Shown piece by piece: positions 45,117-54,497 of a stretch of DNA of 64,000 nt. The notes beneath the pieces were generated by a model, which was given only the letters and a program-made list of their open reading frames with translations, did no database searches and was not told the origin of the DNA. The first letter of the stretch is position 1, and each line of letters starts with the position of its first letter. Both the position numbers and the translations under genes were made by a program. The stretch is from positions 3,038,001 to 3,102,000 of the forward strand of contig NZ_CP027860.1 of the NCBI RefSeq assembly GCF_003015185.1, written 5' to 3'. The stretch is from Ahniella affigens. Lineage in GTDB: Bacteria > Pseudomonadota > Gammaproteobacteria > Xanthomonadales > Ahniellaceae.

Positions 45117-46211
45117 ATGTCCTCGCCACCACAAAAACCGGGCACGATCAAGGGTCGCGGAATCCAATCCAATCGCGAAGGTCGATTCGAATCGACCCGC
45201 GTCGAGGCCTTTGATGACGGCTGGTTTCAAGAGGATGGCGATCCGGCCCGCCCGGCGACCGAGGTCCGCCTGGAAGTCGCAAAGTCGATCATCAGCGAGA
45301 ATCAATCGCCGGATCTGCCTTTTGATTTGTCATTGAATCCGTATCGAGGTTGCGAGCACGGTTGCTCTTATTGCTACGCCCGCCCGTCGCACAGCTATTT
45401 GAATCTGTCAGCGGGTCTCGACTTCGAAACGAAGCTATTCGCGAAAACCAACGCGGCACAGCAGTTACGGCAAGAGCTCCGCAAGCGTTCGCATCGCGTG
45501 TCGGCAATCAATTTCGGTGCCAACACCGATCCGTATCAGCCCATCGAGCGAACCTACCAGATCACGCGCCAGTGTCTGGAAGTCCTGTTGGAATGTCGAC
45601 ATCCGCTGACGATCATCACGAAGAATGCGATGGTCGAGCGCGATCTCGACCTCTTGAAGCCCCTGGCCGAACTGGATCTCGTGCAAGTGTTTCTGTCGGT
45701 GACGTCACTCGACAATCGGCTTTCGGCCAAACTCGAGCCGCGAGCCACCGCGCCCCATCGTCGCATTGAAGCCATTCGTCGATTGAATGCAGCCGGCGTC
45801 CCCGCGGGCGTGTTTGTCGCACCGATCATTCCGATGATTACCGACCGCGACCTCGAAGCGATTCTGGAAGCGGCAGCCGGCGCCGGCGCGAGGCATGCGA
45901 GTTACACACTGATCCGCCTGCCACACGAAGTCAAAGACCTGTTCCGCGAGTGGTTGGCCACGCATTTTCCCGAACGCGCCGAACATGTCATGCATCGGAT
46001 TCAGGACATCCGCGGCGGCAAAGACTACGACTCGCGATTCTTCCATCGCATGAAGGGTCAGGGCGTCTTCGGCGAACTGATCCGGCAACGGTTCGACATC
46101 GCGTGCCGCAAGTTCGGCCTGGATCGACGCGAGCAATCGCAGCTACGCACCGATCTGTTCAGGCCGCCGGCGCAAGCGGGTGACCAGGCCGATTTGTTTG
46201 GCGGGGGCTGA
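45117..46211 (+). CDS. PA0069-family radical SAM protein
   Basis: 364 residues with the radical SAM cluster C79xxxC83xxC86 in GCEHGCSYCYARPSH, then FETKLFAK and INFGANTDPYQPIER, typical of the SPL-like PA0069 group. Function is unknown; relatives are sometimes linked to DNA repair by likeness to spore photoproduct lyase. The start MSSPPQKPGTIKGRG is favoured; an ATG 16 codons earlier is possible. It is followed by a REP array. Confidence 0.88.
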   Translation: MSSPPQKPGTIKGRGIQSNREGRFESTRVEAFDDGWFQEDGDPARPATEVRLEVAKSIISENQSPDLPFDLSLNPYRGCEHGCSYCYARPSHSYLNLSAGLDFETKLFAKTNAAQQLRQELRKRSHRVSAINFGANTDPYQPIERTYQITRQCLEVLLECRHPLTIITKNAMVERDLDLLKPLAELDLVQVFLSVTSLDNRLSAKLEPRATAPHRRIEAIRRLNAAGVPAGVFVAPIIPMITDRDLEAILEAAAGAGARHASYTLIRLPHEVKDLFREWLATHFPERAEHVMHRIQDIRGGKDYDSRFFHRMKGQGVFGELIRQRFDIACRKFGLDRREQSQLRTDLFRPPAQAGDQADLFGGG

Positions 46212-46813
46212 CCGCGACTGACCCGACACACCAAGCGAGATTGATTCGCGGCTGAAGCCGCTCCTACAAAAACCATCGTGCCAAGGCGCGGTTTTGGCAC
46301 GACCTGTCGCTCTTTGTGGGAGGGCCTCCAGGCCCGAACGATCTTGCGGCGAGATTGATTCGCGGTTGAAGCCGCCCCTACAAGAACCATCGTGCCAAGC
46401 CGCGGTTTTGGCACGACCTGTCGCTCTTTGTGGGAGGGCCTTCAGGCCCGAACGATCTTGCGGCGAGATTGATTCGCGGCTGAAGCCGCTCCTACAAAAA
46501 CCATCGTGCCAATCTTCAGCTGCGACAGGGTCTGTCGCCTATTGTAGGAGGGCCTTCAGGCCCGAACGATCTTGCGACGAGATTGATTCGCGGCTGAAGC
46601 CGCTCCTACAAAAACCATCGTGCCAAACCGCGGTTTTGGCACGACCTGTCGCTCTTTGTGGGAGGGCCTTCAGGCCCGAACCAATCTTGCCGCAAGCCCT
46701 GTCCGCCGCTACAGCCGCTGACTCAAATGCCTACGATCGATCGCAAGTCAGAGACCCAAGAGTCAACATCACAAACCAGTTACCATCCGCGGCTGTTCCG
46801 CCTTGTCGCCGCC
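46212..46813. other. 602-nt intergenic region, mostly REP array
   Basis: The array fills 46235-46690. The remaining 120 nt before the molybdoenzyme start holds no clear promoter or ribosome site, and an earlier start at 46727 remains possible. Confidence 0.6.
46235..46690. repeat. Four tandem 114-bp REP doublets (BIME-like)
   Basis: Units start at 46235, 46349, 46463 and 46577. Each holds a first REP palindrome (GCGGCT-GA-AGCCGC followed by TCCTACAA), a middle palindrome (GTGCCAA...TTGGCAC) and a second, oppositely oriented REP (TGTGGGAGGGCCTTCAGGCC). This is the layout of clustered REP pairs in pseudomonads and xanthomonads. Unit 3 has diverged in the middle part. Confidence 0.9.
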
Positions 46814-49597
46814 ATGAACTCAGAACAGCTCAATCTGCATCAACCGATCGGTGACACGGTCAAGACCACGACCTGTTACATGTGCGCGTGTCGCTGCGGG
46901 ATCAAAGTTCATTTGAAGGACGGAAAAGTCCGGTACATCGAAGGCAATCGCGATCACCTGGTCAACCAAGGCGTGATCTGCGCGAAAGGCTCGGCCGGCA
47001 TCATGCAGCATTACTCGCCCGCACGGCTGCAGTCGCCGATGCTGCGTGTGGGCGAACGTGGCGAGGGCAAGTTCAAGGCCATCAGCTGGGACGAGGCACT
47101 GAATCTTGCAACAGGTTGGCTGCGTGACATTCGGAGCCGAAATCCGAACGAGCTCGCGTTCTTCACCGGCCGTGATCAATCGCAGGCACTGACCGGTTGG
47201 TGGGCGCAGCAGTTTGGCACGGTCAACTATGCCGCTCACGGCGGGTTCTGTTCGGTCAACATGGCCGCAGCGGGCATGTACACGCTCGGCTCGTCCTTCT
47301 GGGAATTCGGCGAGCCGGACTGGCACCACTGTCAGTACCTGATGCTCTGGGGCGTGGCCGAAGACCATGACTCGAACCCGATCAAGATCAACCTAGGCAA
47401 GCTCAAGCAGCGTGGCGTCAAGATTGTCGCGATCAATCCCGTGCGGACGGGCTACGCGGCGATTGCCGATGAATGGGTCCCCATCCGTCCCGGCACGGAC
47501 GGGCTCCTCATCGGCGCGCTGATCCACGAGTTGCTGCGCCGGGACGCAGTCGATCTGGAGTACTTGGTACGCTACACGAACGCGCATCACTTGGTCATCG
47601 ATGATCCAGATGGCGCGGAGCACGGACTCATCTACCGCGACGCCAACGGTGAAGCGCTCTGCTTTGATCAAACGAGCCAATCGTTGCAGCCCGCGCTAGC
47701 GACCACCATCACGCCGGCGCTGGTTGGCGACTATCAGAGCCCCGATGGTCGCCGTCTGCGCCCGAGCTTTCATCTGCTCGCAGAGCGATTCCTGGACCCG
47801 AGCTATGCGCCCACACGGGTTGCCGAACAATGCGACGTGCCGGTCGCGGTCATTCACCGACTCGCCGATGAATTGATTCACGCGGCGTTTCAGCAAGCAG
47901 TAACGTTGCCTGTCCAGTGGACCGACTACGCGGGTCGCCAGCACGACACGATGACAGGTCGCCCTGTCGCCATGCATGCGATGCGGGGAATCGCTGCGCA
48001 CAGCAACGGCTTTCATACGTGCCGCATGCTGCATGTATTGCAAATGCTGCTCGGCGCGATCGAAACGCCAGGCTCGTTCCGCTTTCAGCCGCCGTATCCA
48101 AAAGGCATTCCGCCCGCGAATCGACCAGGCAAGACCCGTAATGCCGCGGGCGTGCTCGACGCCGCCCCACTCGGTTTTCCGCAAGGCCCTGAAGACTTGC
48201 TGGTTGATCAGGACGGCCAACCCACGCGCATTGATCACGCGTTCTCGTGGGCGTACCCGCTGTCTGCGCACGGCATGCTGCATTCGGTGATTCGCAATGC
48301 GTGGGCCGGTGATCCTTACAAGATCGATACCTTGTTCCTCTTCATGGCGAACATGAGCTGGAACTCCGGCATGGCCAGCGGCGAGATGCAGCGCATGCTC
48401 GCTGATCGCCATGCGGATGGCGAATACCGCATCCCGCATCTGATCTATGTCGACGCGTACCACTCGGAAATGGTCAACTATGCCGACCTGATTCTGCCCG
48501 ACACGACCTATCTGGAGCGGCATGATTGCATCTCGATCCTCGATCGCCCGATCTCGGATGCCGATCATGTCGCGGATGCGATTCGGTCGCCCGTGGTTGA
48601 ACCAGATCGCGATGTGCGACCATTTCAATCCGTGTTGCTCGACCTTGGCGCGCGTCTCGGCCTTGGCGCGCTGTGCCGCCCCGATGGCAGTCCAAAGTAC
48701 CCCGGTGGCTTTGCCGACTACATGGTGCAGCACGAGCGTGCACCAGGCCTAGGCCTGCTCGCGGGCTGGCGGGCCGATGGCAATGCGTCGGGCAAAGGCG
48801 CGCCGAACCCCGATCAGTTGGCGCACTATCAAGCGTCTGGACATTTCTGGAAGCAGGAAGTGCCCGAATCGGCGCGCTACTACAAGATGGCCAACGCTGA
48901 CTATTTGCGCTGGGCCGAGTCACTCGGATTGCTAGCCAATCGGCCGTTGCCCGAATCCTTCAGCGAGCACAGCGGTGCGCTCAGGCCTTACGTGTTTCAA
49001 CTGTATGCCGAAGTGCTGGCCCGGTTTCGCAATGCGGCACGCGGTTTCGGCGATCAGCAGCCGCCGGAAGCCTTGCGCGAGCGCGTGTTGCAGTACGCCG
49101 ATCCGTTACCGTTTTGGTACGCGCCGTTCGAAGGCGCGCAAGCTGATCCGAAAGCATTCCCGTTGCATGCCATCACGCAGCGGCCGATGTTCATGTATCA
49201 CGCCTGGGGCTCGCAAAACCGTTGGCTCAGACAAATTGCGGCGCGCAACGTGCTGTACGTGCACCCCGCAACGGCAAGCGCGCATGGCCTGATCGATGGC
49301 GACTTGGCCGAACTCGAAAGCCACGCTGGCCGGATCCGCATGGAGATCGCGTGTCATGAGGGCGTGGCCCAGCACACGGTCTGGACTTGGAATGCCATCG
49401 GCAAGCAAAAGGGTGCTTGGGCACTGACCGATCGCGCGCCCGAATCAACGCGCGGATTCTTGTTGAACCCGCTCATTCATGACCGCACACCGGATCAGCA
49501 ATTCATCAATGCCGACCCGATTACCGGACAGGCCGCGTGGTTCGACCTGCGGGTCCGTCTACGGCGCGTGAATGACAACGATAGCGGTCAACGGTAG
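46814..49597 (+). CDS. Molybdopterin oxidoreductase, SoeA/PsrA-like, no partner subunits nearby
   Basis: 927-residue DMSO-reductase-family catalytic subunit. The N-terminal [4Fe-4S] site is C21xxC24xxxC28...C56 (TCYMCACRCGIKV...GVICAKGS). A Cys in AHGGFCSVNMAAAG is at the place of the molybdenum ligand, and the C-terminal MGD-binding domain (about 800-915) includes RNVLYVHPATASAHGLIDGDLAEL. No twin-arginine signal is present, so it is probably cytoplasmic like sulfite dehydrogenase SoeA. The usual FeS and membrane subunits are not adjacent. Substrate is uncertain. Confidence 0.8.
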   Translation: MNSEQLNLHQPIGDTVKTTTCYMCACRCGIKVHLKDGKVRYIEGNRDHLVNQGVICAKGSAGIMQHYSPARLQSPMLRVGERGEGKFKAISWDEALNLATGWLRDIRSRNPNELAFFTGRDQSQALTGWWAQQFGTVNYAAHGGFCSVNMAAAGMYTLGSSFWEFGEPDWHHCQYLMLWGVAEDHDSNPIKINLGKLKQRGVKIVAINPVRTGYAAIADEWVPIRPGTDGLLIGALIHELLRRDAVDLEYLVRYTNAHHLVIDDPDGAEHGLIYRDANGEALCFDQTSQSLQPALATTITPALVGDYQSPDGRRLRPSFHLLAERFLDPSYAPTRVAEQCDVPVAVIHRLADELIHAAFQQAVTLPVQWTDYAGRQHDTMTGRPVAMHAMRGIAAHSNGFHTCRMLHVLQMLLGAIETPGSFRFQPPYPKGIPPANRPGKTRNAAGVLDAAPLGFPQGPEDLLVDQDGQPTRIDHAFSWAYPLSAHGMLHSVIRNAWAGDPYKIDTLFLFMANMSWNSGMASGEMQRMLADRHADGEYRIPHLIYVDAYHSEMVNYADLILPDTTYLERHDCISILDRPISDADHVADAIRSPVVEPDRDVRPFQSVLLDLGARLGLGALCRPDGSPKYPGGFADYMVQHERAPGLGLLAGWRADGNASGKGAPNPDQLAHYQASGHFWKQEVPESARYYKMANADYLRWAESLGLLANRPLPESFSEHSGALRPYVFQLYAEVLARFRNAARGFGDQQPPEALRERVLQYADPLPFWYAPFEGAQADPKAFPLHAITQRPMFMYHAWGSQNRWLRQIAARNVLYVHPATASAHGLIDGDLAELESHAGRIRMEIACHEGVAQHTVWTWNAIGKQKGAWALTDRAPESTRGFLLNPLIHDRTPDQQFINADPITGQAAWFDLRVRLRRVNDNDSGQR

Positions 49598-49673
49598 ATA
49601 GGTCGGAAGGCACTTGTACAAAATTGGCGCGACGCCAAGCTTGCAGCCCTGATCCATGGCCAGGAAACGTTCT

Positions 49674-50288
49674 ATGAAGCTGCTCGCACGCTTTGCAGTA
49701 TTGCTGCCTTTCGCTTTCTCCGTGCATGCCGAAGAACCGGTGCTGGGCGGCCCCTGCGAAGGCTGCGAGAACGTGTTCATTGGGATGCCGTCTGAATTGA
49801 GCAGCGAAGCGCGAATCGCGCCGGCAGATGCAGCGGGCGATCCGATGCAGATCTCTGGCGTCGTGCGCGACCAGGTGGGCAATCCGGTGCCGGGCGTGAT
49901 TGTCTACGCCTACTCGACCAATAGCGCGGGCATTTATCCCGAAGACACCGCGAACCACACGCGCCATGGGGCCTATCGCGGTTGGGTGAAGACCGGCGAC
50001 GATGGCAGCTTCCTGATGCATACCATCCGCCCGGGGCATTATCCGAAAACCGACATTCCCGAGCACGTCCACATGCATGTGATCGAGCCGGGCTGCGGCA
50101 CCTACTATGTCGACGACATGGTGTTTCTCGACGATCCGCTGCTCACCGAGAAGGAAAAGCTGGCGCGCGAGAAGCGCCCGCGTGGTGGTCAGGGCATGAT
50201 CCGCGCGATGCTGTTGATGGGCACGTGGTATGCGATTCGTGACATTACCCTGGGCGAGAACATTCCGGGTTATCACTGCAAGAAGTAG
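49674..50288 (+). CDS. Exported intradiol-dioxygenase-fold protein
   Basis: 204 residues with signal MKLLARFAVLLPFAFSVHA. The fold shows the intradiol dioxygenase layout: GVVRDQVGNPVPGVIVYAY, SAGIYPED, HGAYRGWVKTGDDGSFLMHTIRPGHYP and PEHVHMHV, with Tyr and His residues placed as the Fe(III) ligands. Extra cysteines (GGPCEGCENV, GCGTYYV, GYHCKK) suggest disulfides. AGGAAA precedes the ATG at 49674; an ATG six codons earlier gives a poorer signal. The exported location is unlike catabolic catechol dioxygenases, so the substrate is unknown. Confidence 0.8.
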   Translation: MKLLARFAVLLPFAFSVHAEEPVLGGPCEGCENVFIGMPSELSSEARIAPADAAGDPMQISGVVRDQVGNPVPGVIVYAYSTNSAGIYPEDTANHTRHGAYRGWVKTGDDGSFLMHTIRPGHYPKTDIPEHVHMHVIEPGCGTYYVDDMVFLDDPLLTEKEKLAREKRPRGGQGMIRAMLLMGTWYAIRDITLGENIPGYHCKK

Positions 50289-50303
50289 TCGGCCCGCGGT
50301 CGA

Positions 50304-50792
50304 TCACGCAAACAAGTTGCGCTGCGACGCTTCGAGCTCCAGCAGTTGCTGCTTGATCGCGATGCCGCCGCCAAATCCGGTCATGCTGCCATCCGATCCA
50401 ATGACTCGGTGGCAGGGGATGATGATCGGCACCGGATTCCGGCCATTGGCGGCCCCGACGGCACGCACGGCCTTAGCTTGGCCAAGACGCGACGCGAGGT
50501 CTGCGTAGGACCACGTTTCGCCATAGGGAATCTGCTGCAGTGTTTGCCAGACCCGAGTTTGAAATGCGGTGCCCTGTGGCCCGATCGCGAGATCAAACAC
50601 TTGGCGTGTCCCAGCGAAATATTCGGCGAGTTGCCGTCGCGCCTCGGTGAACGCATCGGCGCGAAACACCCAGTCCGCGCGGTCGGCAGGAGGGTGTCGA
50701 TTGGTGGGAAATAGTAGATATTGGAGGCAGTCGCCCACCCCGGCCAAGGTCAGACCGCCGATCGGCGAATCCATGTCGACATAAGCGATCAT
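50304..50792 (-). CDS. ogt: Methylated-DNA-[protein]-cysteine S-methyltransferase
   Basis: Suicide repair protein that removes O6-alkyl groups from guanine. 162 residues: FQTRVWQTLQQIPYGETWSYADLA, RAVGAANGRNP and the active-site IPCHRVIG. The start MIAYVDMDSPIGGLTL is normal; an upstream 34-codon extension is rejected. It lies beside the alkA-type gene, both on the minus strand. Confidence 0.94.
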   Translation of the reverse strand: MIAYVDMDSPIGGLTLAGVGDCLQYLLFPTNRHPPADRADWVFRADAFTEARRQLAEYFAGTRQVFDLAIGPQGTAFQTRVWQTLQQIPYGETWSYADLASRLGQAKAVRAVGAANGRNPVPIIIPCHRVIGSDGSMTGFGGGIAIKQQLLELEASQRNLFA

Positions 50793-51002
50793 CAGCAAAG
50801 TCCCATTGGTAGTGTGGTCGTTGGCAGTGCGTGGTTTTTGGCAACGATCAGCCCGGCATGGTTGCATCCGAAAGTAGCCACCGCGCCAACACACGCTGAG
50901 GGTGCTGGTTTCACGTCCGAATTTGGGCCGGACGCGAAGCGAATGGGGTCAAACAGCAGTTTCAACGACTGCCCCGCCGGATCTGCAATTGCCGGTCACT
51001 CA

Positions 51003-52412
51003 TCATGATTCGCTCCAGCAATAAAGCACCCCATAAGCACGCCAGGGCCGCCAGCGTTCTACCCGCTGTAACAGTGCTGCCGCTTTGTCGACACCGAGGC
51101 GACGCTTGATGATCAGATCATCGACCACAAATGCATCGGGCGCGCCGATCGCCCGCATGGCCATGTAGTTCGCGGTCCAAGGGCCGATGCCAGGCAGGGC
51201 CACGGCTTGCGCCGTAAACTGTGCCAGGGTCTGAATTGGTGAGAGCGACAATTGCCCGTTCGCCACGGCGGCGGCGAACGCCCGTACCGCTTCTGCGCGC
51301 TTCAAGGGAATGCCAAACGTTTCCGGCGCTCGCGCAGCCAAACTGGCCGGGTCGGGAATCGCCAAGTGGGCGCCTTCCCCAACGAGCAGTCGATTCAGCA
51401 ACGTTCGTGTCGCAGCAACGCTGATCTGTTGCCCCAGGATCGCGCGGACGCCCGTCTCGAAAGCGTCCAATCCCACCGGCAAGCGCAAGCCAGGCCGGTT
51501 CTTCACGAGCTCACGCAGGCGCGGGTCGCGTTCGAGCACCGCCGCGATGGCCAGCGGATCAGCATCGAGATCGAACGCTAGGCGGACGCGTCGCGCCAGC
51601 TTGGGCACCAATGCGGTTGGCAATCCGTCCACTTGCAGTTCCAAACAGGCGTGCTTCGGCAGATGGCGCACACTCAGGTGCGCGAAAGCGCCATCGATTT
51701 TCAAGACCCGATGATAGGCGTCATCCTGCACCGATTCGACCGCAGGTAGTGCGCGCAGACGCAGAAACTCGAGTATCTGCGCCCAGTCGTAGGGCGGCCG
51801 ATACGGCAGCCGCAAGCAAACGCCTGGTCGTCGGTCACCTGACAGCTGCTTCCGGAGCCGCAGCGGATTCATGCCAAGCGACGACTGCAATGCTCCGTTG
51901 AACCCGCGGATACTGCGATAGCCCGCCGCGAGCGCAATCTCGGTAACCGGCCGATCAGTCTCCGTCAGCAGTTGCTTGGCGAGATGCAAACGCCTCGTGG
52001 CAGCGGCCTCTGCAGGCGTTATCTGCCAGCGGGCAAGAAATTGTCGCCGCAGCTGCCGTTCGGACAATCCATAGACCTTGGCAAACGCTGTCGGCGATTG
52101 TCGATCCAATGCACCTTCCTGAATGGCCAGCCAGGCCTGTTCAATGAGATCGTCGACGAGACGAAGCCGGTGATCTTCGGGTGCGATCTCGGGGCGACAG
52201 CGCAGACAGGGCCGATAGCCAGCCGCCTGCGCCTCACCAGCGGTTCGGAAATAGGTGATGTTCCGCACGAGGGGCGCCGGCGCCGGGCAGATCGGCCGAC
52301 AATAAATTCGGGTGCTGCGGACGGCGATGAAGAACATCCCGTCGAAGCGCCGATCACGGCTCTTGCGGGCATCTTCGAACACGCTCAGTTCGGCATCGGT
52401 CCAGGTACTCAT
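51003..52412 (-). CDS. alkA: Ada-type Zn domain, AraC HTH and AlkA glycosylase fusion
   Basis: 469-residue fusion for alkylation repair. The Ada N-terminal zinc domain carries Cys38, Cys42 (YCRPIC) and Cys69, Cys72 (CLRC), where Cys38 is the expected methyl acceptor from phosphotriesters. An AraC-type HTH spans about 85-190. A DNA-3-methyladenine glycosylase II domain spans about 200-465 with the HhH motif LPGIGPWTANYMAMRAIG and the catalytic Asp in VVDDLIIKR. The O6-methyltransferase part of Ada is encoded separately by ogt downstream. It probably activates its own and ogt expression after methylation. Confidence 0.93.
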   Translation of the reverse strand: MSTWTDAELSVFEDARKSRDRRFDGMFFIAVRSTRIYCRPICPAPAPLVRNITYFRTAGEAQAAGYRPCLRCRPEIAPEDHRLRLVDDLIEQAWLAIQEGALDRQSPTAFAKVYGLSERQLRRQFLARWQITPAEAAATRRLHLAKQLLTETDRPVTEIALAAGYRSIRGFNGALQSSLGMNPLRLRKQLSGDRRPGVCLRLPYRPPYDWAQILEFLRLRALPAVESVQDDAYHRVLKIDGAFAHLSVRHLPKHACLELQVDGLPTALVPKLARRVRLAFDLDADPLAIAAVLERDPRLRELVKNRPGLRLPVGLDAFETGVRAILGQQISVAATRTLLNRLLVGEGAHLAIPDPASLAARAPETFGIPLKRAEAVRAFAAAVANGQLSLSPIQTLAQFTAQAVALPGIGPWTANYMAMRAIGAPDAFVVDDLIIKRRLGVDKAAALLQRVERWRPWRAYGVLYCWSES

Positions 52413-52483
52413 GCGACCAGTCTAGCGGCTGCCACACCGCCAGACTGGCAGAAACTGGACATCGTCTTGCGATGCCCGATCCG

Positions 52484-52921
52484 TCAGACCGCCGGGACTT
52501 CAGTGGTAGCTGCTTTCGAACCCAAGAAGTTCAACATCCAGGGCGTACCGTAGCGATCGGTGAACATGGCAAAACGGTCAGCCCAGAATGTTTCATTCGC
52601 TGGCATTTCGATGCTTCGCGCACCGTCGGACAATGCCGCGTGAATGCGCTCGAATTCGACGAGACTGTCTGGCGCCAAACAGACGCGAAAGCCGCGAGGT
52701 GACTCATACATGCCCTCCGGGCAATCCGAAGCCATCAACAAGGTATCGCCGAATTTCAGCGACAGGTTCATGACCCAGTCCTTGCCATTGGGCCCCATAC
52801 AGTCGACCGGCGCGGTGCTCGCACGCGTGACGTTGAACACACGACCATTCAACACTTGGGCATAGTGTTTCGCGGCCTCCAGGCAATCACCGTTGAACAT
52901 CAGATAGGGGTAAGCAAGCAT
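52484..52921 (-). CDS. VOC-family (PhnB/YjdN-like) protein
   Basis: 145-residue glyoxalase-fold protein (MLAYPYLMFNGDCLEAAKHYAQVL..., ending FAMFTDRYGTPWMLNFLG), typical of the PhnB/3-demethylubiquinone methyltransferase-like group. GGAGGAAA precedes the start. It lies 56 nt after the SRPBCC gene in a tetR-SRPBCC-VOC set. Biochemical function is unknown. Confidence 0.87.
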   Translation of the reverse strand: MLAYPYLMFNGDCLEAAKHYAQVLNGRVFNVTRASTAPVDCMGPNGKDWVMNLSLKFGDTLLMASDCPEGMYESPRGFRVCLAPDSLVEFERIHAALSDGARSIEMPANETFWADRFAMFTDRYGTPWMLNFLGSKAATTEVPAV

Positions 52922-52977
52922 CGTTTCCTCCAGAAGGTTTTTGGGAGCAGTCGCAGGTCTTTGCCTACGACAACTCA

Positions 52978-53451
52978 TCAAGCGGTCAAACCGGCCGCCA
53001 AGGCTTCGAGTTGGCGTGCGGCCGCAGTCCAACCCGGTTCGAAGCCCATCGCCGCATGTTCGGCCTGTGCTTCGGCATTCCAGTGATAGGCCCGGCCCAC
53101 GAATTTTGTGCGTCCGTTGCCCAAATCGACATACATGAAATCGCCGACGATGAACGCTCGCGCGCTCGGCAACCAGCCTGGCTGAAACGCGTCGGTAAAC
53201 ATGATGCGGCGCTTTGGTTCCACCGCCAAGAACACTCCAGGCTCACCAAACTGTTCGCCGTTCGGCCCCTGCATCAACGTATAGAACTCGCCGCCGGGTC
53301 GCATATCCATGCGCACATCCACGACCTGCCATGGTTTCGGGCAAAACCACTGTTTCAGGAGTTCAGGCTCCACCCAGCAGCGCCATATCTGCTCGACCGA
53401 TGCATTCAATTCCAGCTCAACGCGTAGTTCATGCGGGTGCGGTTTGCTCAT
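52978..53451 (-). CDS. SRPBCC/AHSA1-family protein
   Basis: 157-residue START-like protein with the AHSA1 opening (ELELNASVEQIWRCWVEPELLKQWFCPKPW) and MDMRPGGEFYTLM. It probably binds a small hydrophobic ligand. It sits between the VOC and TetR genes on the same strand, a recurrent arrangement. Confidence 0.88.
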   Translation of the reverse strand: MSKPHPHELRVELELNASVEQIWRCWVEPELLKQWFCPKPWQVVDVRMDMRPGGEFYTLMQGPNGEQFGEPGVFLAVEPKRRIMFTDAFQPGWLPSARAFIVGDFMYVDLGNGRTKFVGRAYHWNAEAQAEHAAMGFEPGWTAAARQLEALAAGLTA

Positions 53452-53668
53452 GTGGTTTCGTGTCCTTTGTCAATTTGGGTGCGCCAAATGTGGCGCGATC
53501 GGGCGGTGGTTGCACACTTCAGCGCGCCCCATCCAGGACGCGTTCTGCCAAGGCGCCGCTGAACCCGTACAGAGGCGCCGCGGGCGATTTCTGGCCCGCC
53601 TGTAATCAAGCACGCAAGCGCTTGAGTCGAACGTGTGCCGTCCTTGGCACACCCCTGCGAATCGGTGT

Positions 53669-54298
53669 TCAGCGAACGTCTTGCTCCTTGAGGCTCTGGC
53701 TGAGGTAACGCTTCAAATGCTGAATGCTGTCGCTTACGTGGCTCGCGTTTTGATCGGCTTTCGCCAGAATGAACGCGCCCTGCAGCACCGCCTGGGTCAG
53801 CAAGGCAAGACTGCGCGCGCTGAATGCATCATCGCGACCAGCCGCCTTGATGGCGGCATCGAGGTCGGCCTCAAGCGTGGCGGCATGCGAAAAGATCGAA
53901 TCGCGGCAGGCCAAGCGGACTGCCTCCGAACTGTCGTAAGCCTCCTGAACGATGGTGCCGACCAGACACGTGAACTCACAGACCTTGCCCTGGACCAGCG
54001 CTTGCCGAAAGTCCAGGTACGCCAGCACACGAGCCAACGGTGTCGCGGCTTGGTGATACGGCGCCGCTGCGAACAGATCGCCCGTCACTGCTGACCAGTG
54101 CGTTGCAGCTGCAACGGCAAGCGCCTCTTTCGAACTGAAGTGATGAAAGAACGCGCCCTTCGACACGCCAGACGCTTGGCACAGATCGTCTACCGTCGTG
54201 GCGGCATAGCCTTTGGCACGGATCACCGCGAACGCCGCCATCAACAAGCGGCTGCGGGCGTCGCCTCGTTCGGGTTGATGAGTAGGTCTGCGGGACAT
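53669..54298 (-). CDS. TetR/AcrR-family repressor
   Basis: 209 residues. The HTH is at about 15-60 (RSRLLMAAFAVIRAKGYAATTVDDLCQASGVSKGAFFHHFSSKEAL), followed by a ligand-binding helical domain with TetR_C-type pattern. A palindromic operator lies 10-27 nt upstream of its start, indicating autoregulation. The SRPBCC and VOC genes downstream are likely targets, although a 217-nt gap separates them. Confidence 0.9.
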   Translation of the reverse strand: MSRRPTHQPERGDARSRLLMAAFAVIRAKGYAATTVDDLCQASGVSKGAFFHHFSSKEALAVAAATHWSAVTGDLFAAAPYHQAATPLARVLAYLDFRQALVQGKVCEFTCLVGTIVQEAYDSSEAVRLACRDSIFSHAATLEADLDAAIKAAGRDDAFSARSLALLTQAVLQGAFILAKADQNASHVSDSIQHLKRYLSQSLKEQDVR

Positions 54299-54307
54299 GA
54301 CTAAGTT

Positions 54308-54325
54308 ATACCGACTAGTTGGTAT
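54308..54325. promoter_or_regulatory. Palindromic operator upstream of tetR
   Basis: ATACCGACTAGTTGGTAT is an 18-bp palindrome with one mismatched pair centred on ACTAGT. Sites of this form (TACCAACTAGTTGGTA-like) are used by several TetR repressors that control similar small operons. Its place next to the tetR start supports direct control. Confidence 0.75.
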
Positions 54326-54497
54326 GTTTGCAAGACTGAATGCAATCGGAACTTTTCTGGTCGGCCAGCCCGCGACGTTTTCTGTAACTACATCAATACT
54401 TTATTGCCCGCTATTGGTCGGATTACCCGCCGTGGCGCACCGCGCGAACAGTCCCGCCGGGCCGCCGTCTTCACGTTCCGGAAACTAGAATCGGCCC

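Noticed and set aside
44905..45132. N-terminal extension of the cNMP-EAL protein
   Set aside because: The extension overlaps the start of the divergent radical SAM gene, is Cys- and Ser-rich without domain likeness, and a GTG with a ribosome site sits right at the cNMP domain.
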